In this document: one piece after another, positions 26,556 to 35,045 of the stretch | Layout: each line of letters begins with the position of its first letter | How positions within the stretch are numbered: the first letter of the stretch is position 1 | NCBI RefSeq assembly: GCF_036567905.1 | Contig: NZ_DATCTO010000035.1 | Location: forward strand, 90,639-154,638 | Reading direction: 5' to 3' | From: Candidatus Binatus sp. | Lineage (GTDB): Bacteria; Desulfobacterota; Binatia; Binatales; Binataceae | Length of the DNA stretch: 64,000 bases | The notes under the pieces: generated by a model | What the model was told of the DNA's origin: nothing | Seen by the model: the letters and a program-made list of their open reading frames with translations, nothing else | Database searches by the model: none | Position numbers and translations under genes: made by a program

Positions 26556-27278
26556 TCACCTCGCGGCCAGCACTTCCGCCAGATGACGTACTTCGATCTT
26601 CTCGCCCGCGCGGCTTAATCCCCCGCCGATCTGCATCAGGCATCCGCAATCGTTGGCGACCACGACCTCGGCGCCGCTCTCCTTGATGCGCGCCATCTTG
26701 TCCTCGAGCATCGAGGCCGAGATATGCGGGAACTTCACCGAGAACATCCCGCCGAAGCCGCAGCACTCCTCTCGATCGCGCAGCTCGCAAATTCTGATTC
26801 CGGCCACCGCACTCAGCAGCGTCATCGGTTCATTGCGCACGCCCAACTCGCGCATCAGATGACACGACGGATGATACGCGACCGCCCGCTCGTAGCGCGC
26901 GCCGATGTACTTCACCTTCAGCACGTTGACGATGAACTGCGACAGCTCAAATACCCACGGCCGAATCGCCGTTGCTTTGGCTGACAGGGCGGGATCGTCC
27001 GCGAGCAAGTCGCCGTAAAAGATCTTCAGCATGCTCGTGCATGAGCCCGAAGGCACGACAATCGGAATGCCCGGCTCGACCGAGTTCAGAAAGCGGCGCG
27101 CAAGATCGAGCGCCTCGTCGCGGAAACCCTCATTGAAAGCGACCTGGCCGCAACAGAACGCGCCGCGAACCGGCGTCACCTTCAGCCGCAGCCGCTCGAG
27201 CACCGTCGCCGCCGCGTCGTTGACTTCGGGAAAAAATTCCTCGGCGAGGCAGGTCGAGAATAGTTGGACTTCAGTCAT
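26556..27278 (-). CDS. lutA: L-lactate oxidation complex, Fe-S subunit LutA
   Basis: The 240-residue protein has two cysteine-rich CCG domains: GAFCCGQVAFNEGF with PSGSC in the first half, and YHPSCHLMRELG with ECCGFGGMFSVKFP in the second. These bind an iron-sulfur centre in LldE/LutA/YkgE. With LutB and LutC it oxidises L-lactate to pyruvate in the cytoplasm. It is the last gene of the operon and starts 8 bases before the lutC stop. The order lutB-lutC-lutA differs from the common A-B-C. Related glycolate oxidase subunits share the fold, but the trio of genes makes LutA the best call. Confidence 0.92.
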   Translation of the reverse strand: MTEVQLFSTCLAEEFFPEVNDAAATVLERLRLKVTPVRGAFCCGQVAFNEGFRDEALDLARRFLNSVEPGIPIVVPSGSCTSMLKIFYGDLLADDPALSAKATAIRPWVFELSQFIVNVLKVKYIGARYERAVAYHPSCHLMRELGVRNEPMTLLSAVAGIRICELRDREECCGFGGMFSVKFPHISASMLEDKMARIKESGAEVVVANDCGCLMQIGGGLSRAGEKIEVRHLAEVLAAR

Positions 27279-27963
27279 CGCGGGGCCACACCACGATCAC
27301 GTGGATCGATTTGGGGCCATGCACGCCGAGCACGATTCGCTTCTCGATATCCGCGGTTCGGCTCGGGCCCGTGATCAGCGTCAATCGATTCGCCGCGACG
27401 CCGCCGGCGCCCAACTCGGCGAGCACCGCCGCCAGATTTGCCATCACGCGATCGATCTGAACGATCACCAGGCTCGCCGGCGGCAGCAGCGTCAGCGAAC
27501 TCGGCCGATCCCCGGTTGACACTACCGCCAGCGTGCCGGTCGAGGCGATCGCGAAGTCCGCCTCCGCAATCCCCATGTCGGCATTGGCCACCCGCTCGCG
27601 CATCGCGGCGCGCTCGGTGTCCGCCACCGGGATGGTGCGAACGATCCTGAAATCCGCGCGTTCGAGCGCCTCGCCAATTTCCTCCATGTCGCTCTCGACG
27701 CCTTGTCCAAGCGCAACCGTCTTCGCGCCGATCTCGCCGGCTAGAGTGACTATTCGATTAGTCACTTCGGCCGGAGTGAGTATTCCGAGGAACTTGCCGC
27801 CGACCGCTTCGAGCTCGCGCGCGAACGTCGATGCGAGCGCCGCGCGATGCGCCGACTGCGCCACGGGCACCGGTGCGCTCGCGGCCTCGGCCTGCGAGTT
27901 GCTCCGCGCGCCAACGCCGAGCGCGTCCTTTAGGCTCGCGATTATTTTGTGAATCTCGGCCAC
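27271..27963 (-). CDS. lutC: Lactate utilisation protein LutC (LUD domain)
   Basis: A 230-residue LUD-domain protein. The typical glycine-rich closing motifs are visible: ADFAIASTGTLAVVST and LTLITGPSRTADIEKRIVLG, near residues 140-200. LUD domains occur in LutB and LutC and are thought to bind an electron or nucleotide cofactor during lactate oxidation. An N-terminal helical stretch precedes the domain. It lies between lutB (2-base gap) and lutA (8-base overlap), so translation is coupled. The domain call is strong, and LutC rather than LutB follows from the absence of ferredoxin-type cysteines. Confidence 0.93.
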   Translation of the reverse strand: MAEIHKIIASLKDALGVGARSNSQAEAASAPVPVAQSAHRAALASTFARELEAVGGKFLGILTPAEVTNRIVTLAGEIGAKTVALGQGVESDMEEIGEALERADFRIVRTIPVADTERAAMRERVANADMGIAEADFAIASTGTLAVVSTGDRPSSLTLLPPASLVIVQIDRVMANLAAVLAELGAGGVAANRLTLITGPSRTADIEKRIVLGVHGPKSIHVIVVWPRDD

Positions 27964-27965
27964 GT

Positions 27966-29396
27966 TCAGCTCGGCGGGCGCTCCGGCGCGGGCGCGGAGC
28001 GCTTATGCGGACGCGGCCGCGGAAAGTCGCGATACTTCGTCCAGTTGCCGAACGGTCCCGGCATCCGGCGCAGATAACCATTGTGCGCGAACGGTTTCAG
28101 CACCATCGCGGCGAAGTTTCCAAGCGCTCGAACGGTCCGCGGATGCCGCGCCATCTTCGCAAACCGCCGCGCGCCGCGGCGCGCCCGCTCTATCGCGCGC
28201 GGCCATCGGATTGGATGCTCGCCGGTGCTTTCTTTCCAGCGCAAATGGAGCAGGATTCGCGGGATGTCGATCTTTACGGGACAGATATCCTTGCACGCGC
28301 CGCACAGCGTCGACGCAAACGGCAGGTATCCCGCGGCGCTGCCGAAAAGATTGGGGCTGATGATCGATCCGATCGGTCCCGGATAGACCGAGCGATACGC
28401 GTGGCCGCCGATGCGCCTGTAGATCGGGCATACGTTCAGGCACGCACCGCATCGGATGCAATTCAACGCCTCGCGCAGAACCGGATCCGCAATCATCGAG
28501 CTGCGTCCGTTGTCCAGGATCACCACGTGCATCTCGCCCGGCCCGTCGAGTTCGCCCTCGCGCCGCGGCCCCGTGATGAAACTGGTGTAGGTCGTGAGCT
28601 TCTGCCCGGTCGCGGTGCGCGCGAGGATCTCCAGGAAGTGGCTCAGGTCTTCGAGCCGCGCGATGACCTTCTCGATCCCCATCACGGCGACGAACGTCTC
28701 CGGCATCGTGCTCGACAGCCGCCCGTTGCCTTCGTTCTCGACGATGACGAGCGTGCCGGTTTCCGCGATCGCAAAATTGACGCCGGTAACTCCGAAATCC
28801 GCGTTCAGAAAAATCGCGCGCAATCGCGAGCGCGCTTCGGCCGTGAGTTTTTCAGGCTCCGCCGTGTACTCGATGCCGAACTTGTCGGTGAAAAGCTGCC
28901 CGATGTCCTCCTTGGACAGATGAATCGCGGGCGTGATGATGTGCGACGGGCGCTCGCCGCGAAGCTGCACGATGTACTCGCCAAGGTCGGTCTCGACCGC
29001 GTCGATTCCCGCGCGTTCGAGCGCGCCATTGAGCTCGATCTCCTCCGTCGTCATCGACTTGCCCTTGACGACGGTCTTCGCGCCGCGCCGCTTCGCCAGT
29101 TCGACTATATAGTCGCGCGCATCCGCCGCATCCTGGGCGAAGAACACCTTGCATCCGCGCGCTTCGAGCTTCGACGTCAGTTCGATTAGCAATTCGTCGA
29201 GATGCGCAATCGCGTCGGTCTTGATTCGATGCGCCGCGTCGCGCTCGTCGTCGTACGCCGGGAACTCCGCCTTCACTTCGGCGAAGTGATCGAGATGCCG
29301 CGCGCTGGCGTTTTCGAGCTTGCGCCGCAACTCATGGTCGCCGACGGCGGCGCGGCTCGACTCGAAGAAATCGCGGGCTTTTGGAAATTCAGCCAT
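27966..29396 (-). CDS. lutB: Lactate utilisation iron-sulfur protein LutB
   Basis: The 476-residue protein has an N-terminal LUD domain (about 60-300, with TGVNFAIAETGTLVIVE) followed by two [4Fe-4S] ferredoxin motifs: CIRCGACLNVCP (about 309-320) and CGACKDICPVKIDIP (about 360). A C-terminal tail, basic and aromatic-rich, follows. This is the LutB/YkgF layout. It is the first gene of the lutB-C-A operon. No transport gene (lldP) or GntR-type regulator (lldR) is adjacent. The start has no strong ribosome-binding site, so the exact N-terminus is less certain. Confidence 0.94.
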   Translation of the reverse strand: MAEFPKARDFFESSRAAVGDHELRRKLENASARHLDHFAEVKAEFPAYDDERDAAHRIKTDAIAHLDELLIELTSKLEARGCKVFFAQDAADARDYIVELAKRRGAKTVVKGKSMTTEEIELNGALERAGIDAVETDLGEYIVQLRGERPSHIITPAIHLSKEDIGQLFTDKFGIEYTAEPEKLTAEARSRLRAIFLNADFGVTGVNFAIAETGTLVIVENEGNGRLSSTMPETFVAVMGIEKVIARLEDLSHFLEILARTATGQKLTTYTSFITGPRREGELDGPGEMHVVILDNGRSSMIADPVLREALNCIRCGACLNVCPIYRRIGGHAYRSVYPGPIGSIISPNLFGSAAGYLPFASTLCGACKDICPVKIDIPRILLHLRWKESTGEHPIRWPRAIERARRGARRFAKMARHPRTVRALGNFAAMVLKPFAHNGYLRRMPGPFGNWTKYRDFPRPRPHKRSAPAPERPPS

Positions 29397-29440
29397 CTGG
29401 GGTGTCGCGCGTTGGTTGTCGCTCGATCGGCGCGGCGTAA

Positions 29441-29474
29441 GTTTATCAGCGCAACTTCAGTTTATCAGCGCAAC
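29441..29474. repeat. 19-base direct repeat across the stop of the SirB1-family gene
   Basis: GTTTATCAGCGCAAC occurs at 29441 and again at 29460, a period of 19 bases. The second copy forms the last codons of the SirB1-type gene on the minus strand, and the first lies just beyond its stop. A local duplication or slippage event is the simple explanation. Confidence 0.75.
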
Positions 29475-30281
29475 CTGGCGAATCAGGCGCAGCACCGCTT
29501 CGCGCGCCGCCTCGGCCGCGGGATGCTCGGGCGCCTGCGAAAGAAGACTCTGGAAGTCTTCGAGCGCCGGCTTGAAGCATTCCAGCCGCTCGAACAGGCC
29601 GCCGCGTTCCACCAGCTCGTCGAGCGCGCGCGGTTCCAGCATGATAATCCGATCCAGCGCCGCCAGCGCGCGCGTCCACTCCGACGCCCCCAGGTAAATG
29701 ATCTTCAGGTTGCGAAGCATCCGCGCCAGGATATGGCGCGCGCCGCGCTGCTTCAGCATCGCGGGATTCAATTCCACCGGCTGTCCGTAAATTTGCGTCA
29801 GGCGCGCGCGAATCTCGTCGAGCGCCAGAATCTTTCCGCCGACGAATGGATCGATGAGCAGTTCGCCGCGCTCGTCCACCGCCTTGACCAGGAAATGCGT
29901 CGGGAACGAGACCCCGTAGAGGTTGAGACCGAGCCGGCGGCCCACTTCCAGATACACCACCGAAAGCGTGATCGGAATTCCCAGGCGCCGATTGATCACG
30001 TCGTTCAGAAATGAGTTGCGCGGATCGTTGTAGTTCTCGGCGTTGCCCTCGAAGCCCTTCAGCTCGAATAGAAAATGCGAGAGCAACTGGACCCGTTCCA
30101 CCGTGTCCTCGCCCGCGCGGACGATTGGTTCGGCTTCACGCGCCAGCGTCGCCAGCTTGTCCAGGTATTCTTCGATGTCAAGCTCGGGATATTCTTCTTT
30201 CGCGATCAGCAGCGCGCCGCGCGCCAGTGGCACCGGCTCTTTCGCCGCAAGCATCGCAAATTCTCGCCGTGCATCGTTCAT
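29457..30281 (-). CDS. SirB1-family transglutaminase-like/TPR protein
   Basis: A 274-residue protein of the SirB1 family. The core YNDPRNSFLNDVINRRLGIP then ITLSVVYLEVGRRLGL and SFPTHFLVKA match the transglutaminase-like N-terminal domain found in many proteobacterial small-protein partners. A short helical C-terminus with repeat-like helices (about 195-270) follows. It lacks an obvious Cys-His-Asp triad that I can confirm. The biochemical role is unknown, and the family is often linked to ribosome-associated or methyltransferase genes. The queG gene lies upstream on the same strand, 69 bases away. Confidence 0.85.
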   Translation of the reverse strand: MNDARREFAMLAAKEPVPLARGALLIAKEEYPELDIEEYLDKLATLAREAEPIVRAGEDTVERVQLLSHFLFELKGFEGNAENYNDPRNSFLNDVINRRLGIPITLSVVYLEVGRRLGLNLYGVSFPTHFLVKAVDERGELLIDPFVGGKILALDEIRARLTQIYGQPVELNPAMLKQRGARHILARMLRNLKIIYLGASEWTRALAALDRIIMLEPRALDELVERGGLFERLECFKPALEDFQSLLSQAPEHPAAEAAREAVLRLIRQVALIN

Positions 30282-30350
30282 CGGGCGGGCACCGTTCGTA
30301 ACAGTCTCGCCTTGCGCAAATGCTTTGACAAGCGCCCGCCATCGGTTTGT

Positions 30351-31457
30351 TCAGTTTGTCTCGAGCGCCGCCGCCGCCTCTTCGCGCACCGCCGCGTCGC
30401 AGTCGCCAAGCGCGCGCTCGAGTGCGCGGCGCGCAGCACTCGCTCCAATCTGTCCCAGCGCCCATGCGGCGTGCGAGCGGATCAATGGCTCGGGCTCGGT
30501 CTCCAGCGAGCGCGCCAGTGGCGTCACCGCGTCGGGATTTCGCGTGTTGCCGAGCGCGACCGCGACGTTGCGCAGCAACCCGCGCCGCTTGGCGCGCTTC
30601 ACCGCGCTCTTGGTAAAGCGGCGCCCGAACTCCTCGTCGTTGAGCGCCAACAGCTCGGGCAAACGCGGGACAAGATCGGTCGAGCCGTCGTCAGCCGCCA
30701 GATCGTTCCATGGACAAACGTCGTTGCAAATGTCGCAGCCGAAGATCCAGTTGCCGAGCTTGGGCCGCAACTCGCGCGCAATCGCGCCGCGGTTTTCTAT
30801 CGTCTGATACGAGATGCACAAATCCGAGCGCATCACGTAACCGTCGGCAAGCGCCCCGGTCGGACACAAGTCCAGGCATCGCCGGCATGTCCCGCAATGT
30901 TCGCGGTAAGGCTCCATCGTCGCCTCGAATTCCGCGTCGGTGAAAATCTCGGCGAGAAAAAAATACGAACCATGGCCGCGATTCAGGATCATCGTGTTCT
31001 TGCCGAACCATCCCAGCCGCGCATCCACCGCCCATTCGCGCTCGAACACCGGACCGGTGTCCACATACGCGCGCGCGATCGAGCCGGGACGAATTTGCGA
31101 AATCACTTCGGCTACCGCGCGCGCTCGCCGGCCCACAACGTCGTGATAGTCGCGGCCAAGCGCGTATGCCGCGATTCTGCCGCGCAGCTCGCCGCGCCAA
31201 TCGACCTTGGGAATCGCGCGCGCCGCGTACGGATAGCCGATGCTCACGACGGACCTGTAGCGCGCATCGAGGCGCCGAGGATCGAACCTGCGCTCGGGCT
31301 CTCGCGCCAGGTAAGCCATCGTCGCGTGACCGCCGTCGTCGAGCCATTGGCGATAAAAGTTTTCGCGCTCCCTGAGTTGACGCAGCGGCGCAAATCCAAC
31401 CAAAACGAATCCAAGTTCGTTGGCGGCGCGGGTCAGCGTTTCACGCGAAACATCCAT
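30351..31457 (-). CDS. queG: Epoxyqueuosine reductase QueG
   Basis: Cobalamin- and iron-sulfur-dependent enzyme that makes the last step of queuosine in tRNA. The 368-residue protein has the catalytic region ARAYVDTGPVFEREWA and GWFGKNTMIL. Two ferredoxin-type clusters follow: CGTCRRCLDLCP (about 186-197) and CDICNDVCPWN (about 243-253). The C-terminus has HEAT-type helical repeats with VTPLARSLETEPEPLIRS. Its B12 requirement fits the cobalamin genes at 39.7-45.4 kb. The last residues of the protein lie 69 bases before the SirB1-type gene. Confidence 0.95.
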   Translation of the reverse strand: MDVSRETLTRAANELGFVLVGFAPLRQLRERENFYRQWLDDGGHATMAYLAREPERRFDPRRLDARYRSVVSIGYPYAARAIPKVDWRGELRGRIAAYALGRDYHDVVGRRARAVAEVISQIRPGSIARAYVDTGPVFEREWAVDARLGWFGKNTMILNRGHGSYFFLAEIFTDAEFEATMEPYREHCGTCRRCLDLCPTGALADGYVMRSDLCISYQTIENRGAIARELRPKLGNWIFGCDICNDVCPWNDLAADDGSTDLVPRLPELLALNDEEFGRRFTKSAVKRAKRRGLLRNVAVALGNTRNPDAVTPLARSLETEPEPLIRSHAAWALGQIGASAARRALERALGDCDAAVREEAAAALETN

Positions 31458-31602
31458 GACGATGCCAAAACGCTAGCATTTCGCTGGGCTTTTCGCTCTG
31501 GTAATGGTGGATGCATTGACTCCACTATTGCGCTACGATTAGTTTGTTGGCGAGGCGCATGATCGACGGGTAAGCGCTCCTCGCCGGAGGTTTGTAGCAG
31601 AA

Positions 31603-32007
31603 ATGGCCGAAGGACTTCATATCGAGCATCACGGGCACACTGAACCGGCGCCGGCCGAGCGAATCGATACCGCGTCGCTGCCAGACGTGAAGCTCACGCC
31701 CACCGCGAACGAGATGGTCCGCAAGATGTACGCGAAGGAAGGTCTTGGCGCGGGCTATGGAATGCGAATCGGCGTGGTCGGCGGCGGATGCTCCGGGTTT
31801 CAGTATTCACTGAAGTTCGACACGTTGAAAGAAGGCGATCGGGTGACGGATTTCGGCGGCGTGCTGGTGTACGTGGACGAGGTTTCGCTGCCGTATATCG
31901 CGGGCACGACGCTCGATTACGTCGAAGGACTGCACGGCGCGGGATTCCGCTTTGACAATCCGCGCGCGAGCCGCACTTGCGGATGCGGGTCGTCCTTCAG
32001 CGCGTAA
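31603..32007 (+). CDS. erpA: Iron-sulfur cluster insertion protein ErpA (A-type carrier)
   Basis: A-type Fe-S carrier of 134 residues. The three cluster-binding cysteines are present: Cys63 in GGCSGFQYSLKFD, and Cys126 and Cys128 in TCGCGSSFSA at the C-terminus. It has about 25 extra N-terminal residues, including EHHGHTEPAPAER, whose histidines are unusual but of unclear role. It transfers [4Fe-4S] or [2Fe-2S] clusters to enzymes such as QueG, LutA/B and MiaB, all of which occur in this window. GGAGG precedes the ATG, and a hairpin terminator follows the stop. Confidence 0.9.
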   Translation: MAEGLHIEHHGHTEPAPAERIDTASLPDVKLTPTANEMVRKMYAKEGLGAGYGMRIGVVGGGCSGFQYSLKFDTLKEGDRVTDFGGVLVYVDEVSLPYIAGTTLDYVEGLHGAGFRFDNPRASRTCGCGSSFSA

Positions 32008-32030
32008 GACTAACGACTGGTTGATTTACC

Positions 32031-32060
32031 AGGCCGCTCCGATTGGGGCGGCCTTTTTTA
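32031..32060 (+). terminator. Rho-independent terminator after erpA
   Basis: AGGCCGCTCC-GATT-GGGGCGGCCT forms a 10-base stem with one G-T wobble, followed by TTTTTT. It lies 24 bases after the erpA stop, so it should end that transcript. Confidence 0.85.
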
Positions 32061-32093
32061 TTCCAGCGGGCGCTGTGTTAAACCCAACCCCCG

Positions 32094-32651
32094 ATGCTCG
32101 CGGGATTGCTCTACTGGCTGTCTCCGGCGCGCCGGCGCTTCATGCGGCGGCTGGCGAAGCCGGGACTCGACGCGATGCGCGCACGATTGGCCGAAGCGGG
32201 ATCGCCGCGCGCGATTCAGTTCATCTCGACCATTCTCTACGCCAACGCCGACTTCCTTGCCTACGCGCTTTCGTCGAAGGGGCCGCTTAAGATGTATTGC
32301 GATCGCGCGACGCCCGAGCGGGTGTCGGCGTGTATCAGCACGATGTTGATCTACTCGGTAAATCTGTTTGCGCGCGACGAGATGACGAACAATAAGAGCG
32401 AAATGATCGCGCTGCTCGCGCATCTTGCGGCCGTCAAGCCGACCCAGGTGATGCTCCGGCGCGACGCGCTGCGCAAGGCGCCGCGCTCCGAGGAGTGGAT
32501 GGTGCTGACGTGGCTCGCGAAGGATCTTGGCGCCGAGGCGCCGAAGTACGACGCCGAGCTTGAGCGCATCTTCGGATACAATTATCTGTCGTACATCGCT
32601 CAGTACCGGCCGGCGCTGGAGCGCGCGATGGCCGCGGCGGACACGGCCTGA
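32094..32651 (+). CDS. Uncharacterised protein (185 aa)
   Basis: I do not recognise this family. The 185-residue protein begins MLAGLLYWLSPARRRFM, a short hydrophobic start followed by basic residues, then is mostly helical: RAIQFISTILYANADFLAYA, ISTMLIYSVNLFARDEM and TQVMLRRDALRKAPRSEE. The composition is that of a soluble or loosely membrane-attached helical bundle. It sits between erpA (with its terminator) and fabG; the next gene starts 23 bases after its stop, so the two could share a transcript. No enzymatic motif can be seen. Confidence 0.65.
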   Translation: MLAGLLYWLSPARRRFMRRLAKPGLDAMRARLAEAGSPRAIQFISTILYANADFLAYALSSKGPLKMYCDRATPERVSACISTMLIYSVNLFARDEMTNNKSEMIALLAHLAAVKPTQVMLRRDALRKAPRSEEWMVLTWLAKDLGAEAPKYDAELERIFGYNYLSYIAQYRPALERAMAAADTA

Positions 32652-32674
32652 GCTTCGTTCGGGTGGAGAAAGCT

Positions 32675-33436
32675 GTGCAGGATCTCAAGCTGAAAGATCT
32701 CGAGGGGCGCGGAATCATCGTCACCGGCGCGACGCGCGGAATCGGCCGGGCGATCGCGCTGGAAGTCGCGCGGCGCGGCGCCAACGTATCGTTCAACTAC
32801 GTCAGGAGCGATCAGAATGCGGCCGAGCTGAAGGCCGAAATCGAGAAACTTGGCGGCAACGCGCTCGCGCACAAGGTCGATGCCGGCGACCTGAAGAACG
32901 TGCGCGAGATGGTCAACGCGACCAAGAAGGAATTCGGGCAAATCGACGGGCTGGTCAACAACGCGGGCATGACGCGCGACAAAGTATTCGTGATGATGTC
33001 GGAAGAGGATTGGAGCGAGGTCATCCGGGTCAATTTGACCGGCGCGTTTAATTTCGCGCGCGCGGCGGCGTTCATGATGATGAAAGCGAAGCGCGGATCG
33101 ATCCTGAACATCACCTCGGTCAGCGGGATTGTCGGGATCCCGGGTCAGGCGAACTATTCGGCGGCGAAGGCCGGATTGATCGGGCTTACAAAATCGGTCG
33201 CGAAAGAAGTAGGGCGGCTCGGCGTTCGCGTCAACGCGCTCGCGCTCGGATTTATCGAGACCGACATGACGGCTGCCATGCCCGAGGAGAATCGCACGCA
33301 GGCGCTCGCGATGATTCCGCTCGGCCGCTTCGGCAAGGTCGAGGACGTGGCGCCGATGGCCGCATTTCTGCTGTCGGATGCGGCGTCATATATCACCGGC
33401 GCAGTGATCCAGGTGGACGGCGGCCTCGCAATGTGA
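32675..33436 (+). CDS. fabG: 3-oxoacyl-[ACP] reductase FabG-like (SDR)
   Basis: Short-chain dehydrogenase of about 253 residues. The cofactor loop is IIVTGATRGIGRAI and NNAGMTRD follows. The catalytic Ser is in ITSVSGIVG and the Tyr-Lys pair in NYSAAKAGLIGLTKS. The FabG-type tail MIPLGRFGKVEDVAPMAAFL and TGAVIQVDGGLAM is present. It reduces 3-oxoacyl-ACP in fatty-acid synthesis, or acetoacetyl-CoA in polyester synthesis; the rest of the fab operon is not here. I chose GTG 32675 because GGAG lies 6 bases before it. An in-frame GTG at 32663 is the alternative. Confidence 0.93.
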   Translation: MQDLKLKDLEGRGIIVTGATRGIGRAIALEVARRGANVSFNYVRSDQNAAELKAEIEKLGGNALAHKVDAGDLKNVREMVNATKKEFGQIDGLVNNAGMTRDKVFVMMSEEDWSEVIRVNLTGAFNFARAAAFMMMKAKRGSILNITSVSGIVGIPGQANYSAAKAGLIGLTKSVAKEVGRLGVRVNALALGFIETDMTAAMPEENRTQALAMIPLGRFGKVEDVAPMAAFLLSDAASYITGAVIQVDGGLAM

Positions 33437-33454
33437 GGGGGACGCGGGCGAGCG

Positions 33455-33907
33455 TTACGCGCCCATCTTGATGCCCGGCGGGAGTTTCCATGCGGAGGAA
33501 TCGAGCTCGCGATCGCGCTCGGAAAATTCCCAGTAGTGGCCCTCGATGTCCCGTGCCTCGTAAATGCGCCCGCCCCAGAATTTGTCGTCGGGCTCGGAGA
33601 TGATGAAGGCGCCGGCCGCCTTGGCCCGCGCGAAGTGGCGATCGATGCCGTCAACGTACACCTTCACCGACTGAGTTAGCGTGCCTGCTATCCGCGGGCT
33701 CTGGCGGCCGTGTCCGCCGGCCGTGCCGAGCGAGATGAGGCCGTCGCCAACTTCCATCCAGGCCAGCACGAACCCATCGCCGGTTAGACGCGCGCCGGCT
33801 CGCTCGCGAAAGCCGAATGTGCGAGTAAGGAATTCGACGGCCGCGGGTACATCTTCGTACGCAAGGGCGGGAACGACGGTTGGTGTGCGCCAGAGTTTCG
33901 ATGCCAT
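33455..33907 (-). CDS. VOC (glyoxalase/bleomycin-resistance) family protein
   Basis: A 150-residue vicinal-oxygen-chelate fold protein. The opening PALAYEDVPAAVEFLTRTFG and the closing IYEARDIEGHYWEFSE are typical. The two beta-alpha-beta-beta-beta halves are visible around residues 12-75 and 76-135. The metal-binding pattern is incomplete by eye, so the ligand and activity are uncertain. Members bind or detoxify small compounds. It faces fabG tail to tail and its upstream side abuts the IS1595 element at 33987. Confidence 0.85.
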   Translation of the reverse strand: MASKLWRTPTVVPALAYEDVPAAVEFLTRTFGFRERAGARLTGDGFVLAWMEVGDGLISLGTAGGHGRQSPRIAGTLTQSVKVYVDGIDRHFARAKAAGAFIISEPDDKFWGGRIYEARDIEGHYWEFSERDRELDSSAWKLPPGIKMGA

Positions 33908-33986
33908 AAGCGTGCCAGTTCCTCTGGATGCGGGTGCTGACAGTATAAACCGTCGCGCCTGCGAAAGGTTACGAGGCCCCGGCCCC

Positions 33987-33994
33987 TGTTAGAA
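33987..33994. repeat. Left 8-base target-site duplication (TGTTAGAA)
   Basis: TGTTAGAA directly precedes the left inverted repeat, and an exact copy follows the right repeat at 35626-35633. Eight bases is the length known for IS1595-family insertion, which fixes the element's ends. Confidence 0.92.
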
Positions 33995-34020
33995 GGCGAG
34001 TATGCGGTACTTGACGGATA
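33995..34020 (+). repeat. Left terminal inverted repeat of the IS1595-type element
   Basis: The 26-base left end begins GGCGAGTATGCGG and ends TTGACGGATA. It pairs with 35600-35625 with mismatches at positions 10, 14 and 16. It is 25 bases from the transposase start, so it may overlap its promoter. Confidence 0.9.
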
Positions 34021-34045
34021 AGTAGGATTGCGCTATCGTGTTTTT

Positions 34046-34969
34046 ATGAACACGAAACGCGACAAGCACAACCCAAAGTTCACGCCGCAAATGACCATCG
34101 GCCAGTTTGAGCGGATGTTTCCCGATGAGGATTCTTGTCGCACGTATCTCGCTCAGCGGCGCTGGCCGAACGGCGCGGTTTGCCCGCGTTGCGGCAAACA
34201 GGATCACGTCTATTCGATTGCGAAGCCGTGGCACTGGGAATGCTCCAATCCTGAATGCCGCAAGGGTAACGCCTACCGATTTTCCCTGACGGTCAAGACG
34301 ATCTTCGAGAACACGAAATACCCTCTGCGCGTATGGTTTCACGTTCTCTACTTGATGCTGACCAGCAAAAAGGGAATCAGCGCGCTTCAAATCCAGCGGA
34401 TGATCGGTTCCGGTTCGTACAGCACGGCCTTCTACATGTGCCATCGTTTGCGCGCCGCGATGAACGATCCGGAGTTCCGTCAGCTCATGGGCATCGTCGA
34501 AATCGACGAAACATATATCGGCGGCAAAGAAGGAAATCGCCACTGGAATAAGAAAGTCGGCGGAAGCGGGACCTATGGCAAAATTCCGGTCATCGGCGCG
34601 ATCTCGCGCAAGGGAAACGTGGTCTGCAAGATGATCGAGAACACCGATACTGAAACGCTGACACGATTCGTCCGCAAGACTGTCAGCGACAAAGTTGATC
34701 TGGTCGCGACCGATGAACACTCCGGCTACCGGCTGCTTAAGTGGGCGATGCCGCATGAAGTCGTAAAGCACAGTAAGGGTGAATACGTGCGCGGCGAAGT
34801 CCACACGAACAACATGGAATCGTTCTGGTCGCTGCTCAAACGCGGCGTGGTCGGCACGTACCACAACGTCAGCAAGAAATACCTGCCGCTGTATCTGGCG
34901 GAGTTCAGTTTCCGGTTCAACAATCGCCACGAACCAGACATCTTTGGGAAGGCGATAGCAGGGTGCTGA
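34046..34969 (+). CDS. IS1595-family transposase
   Basis: A DDE transposase of 307 residues. The N-terminus has a zinc ribbon: CPRCGKQDHVYSI and ECSNPECRKGNAY (four cysteines about 50-90). The catalytic triad is Asp154 in EIDETYIGGKEGNRH, Asp223 in ATDEHSGYRL and Glu258 in HTNNMESFWSLLKRG, giving 34 residues between the last two. The ATG at 34046 is preferred over an upstream TTG because the family begins close to the zinc ribbon. The reading frame is intact, so the element may be active. The final residues NNRHEPDIFGKAIAGC fit the family C-terminus. Confidence 0.93.
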   Translation: MNTKRDKHNPKFTPQMTIGQFERMFPDEDSCRTYLAQRRWPNGAVCPRCGKQDHVYSIAKPWHWECSNPECRKGNAYRFSLTVKTIFENTKYPLRVWFHVLYLMLTSKKGISALQIQRMIGSGSYSTAFYMCHRLRAAMNDPEFRQLMGIVEIDETYIGGKEGNRHWNKKVGGSGTYGKIPVIGAISRKGNVVCKMIENTDTETLTRFVRKTVSDKVDLVATDEHSGYRLLKWAMPHEVVKHSKGEYVRGEVHTNNMESFWSLLKRGVVGTYHNVSKKYLPLYLAEFSFRFNNRHEPDIFGKAIAGC

Positions 34970-35045
34970 GACGTGGGAACTGGCGACCGTCTCAGCTATC
35001 TGAGAACGTCGCCAGCGAACCGGAGCAATTGGAGTTGCGCTTTCC

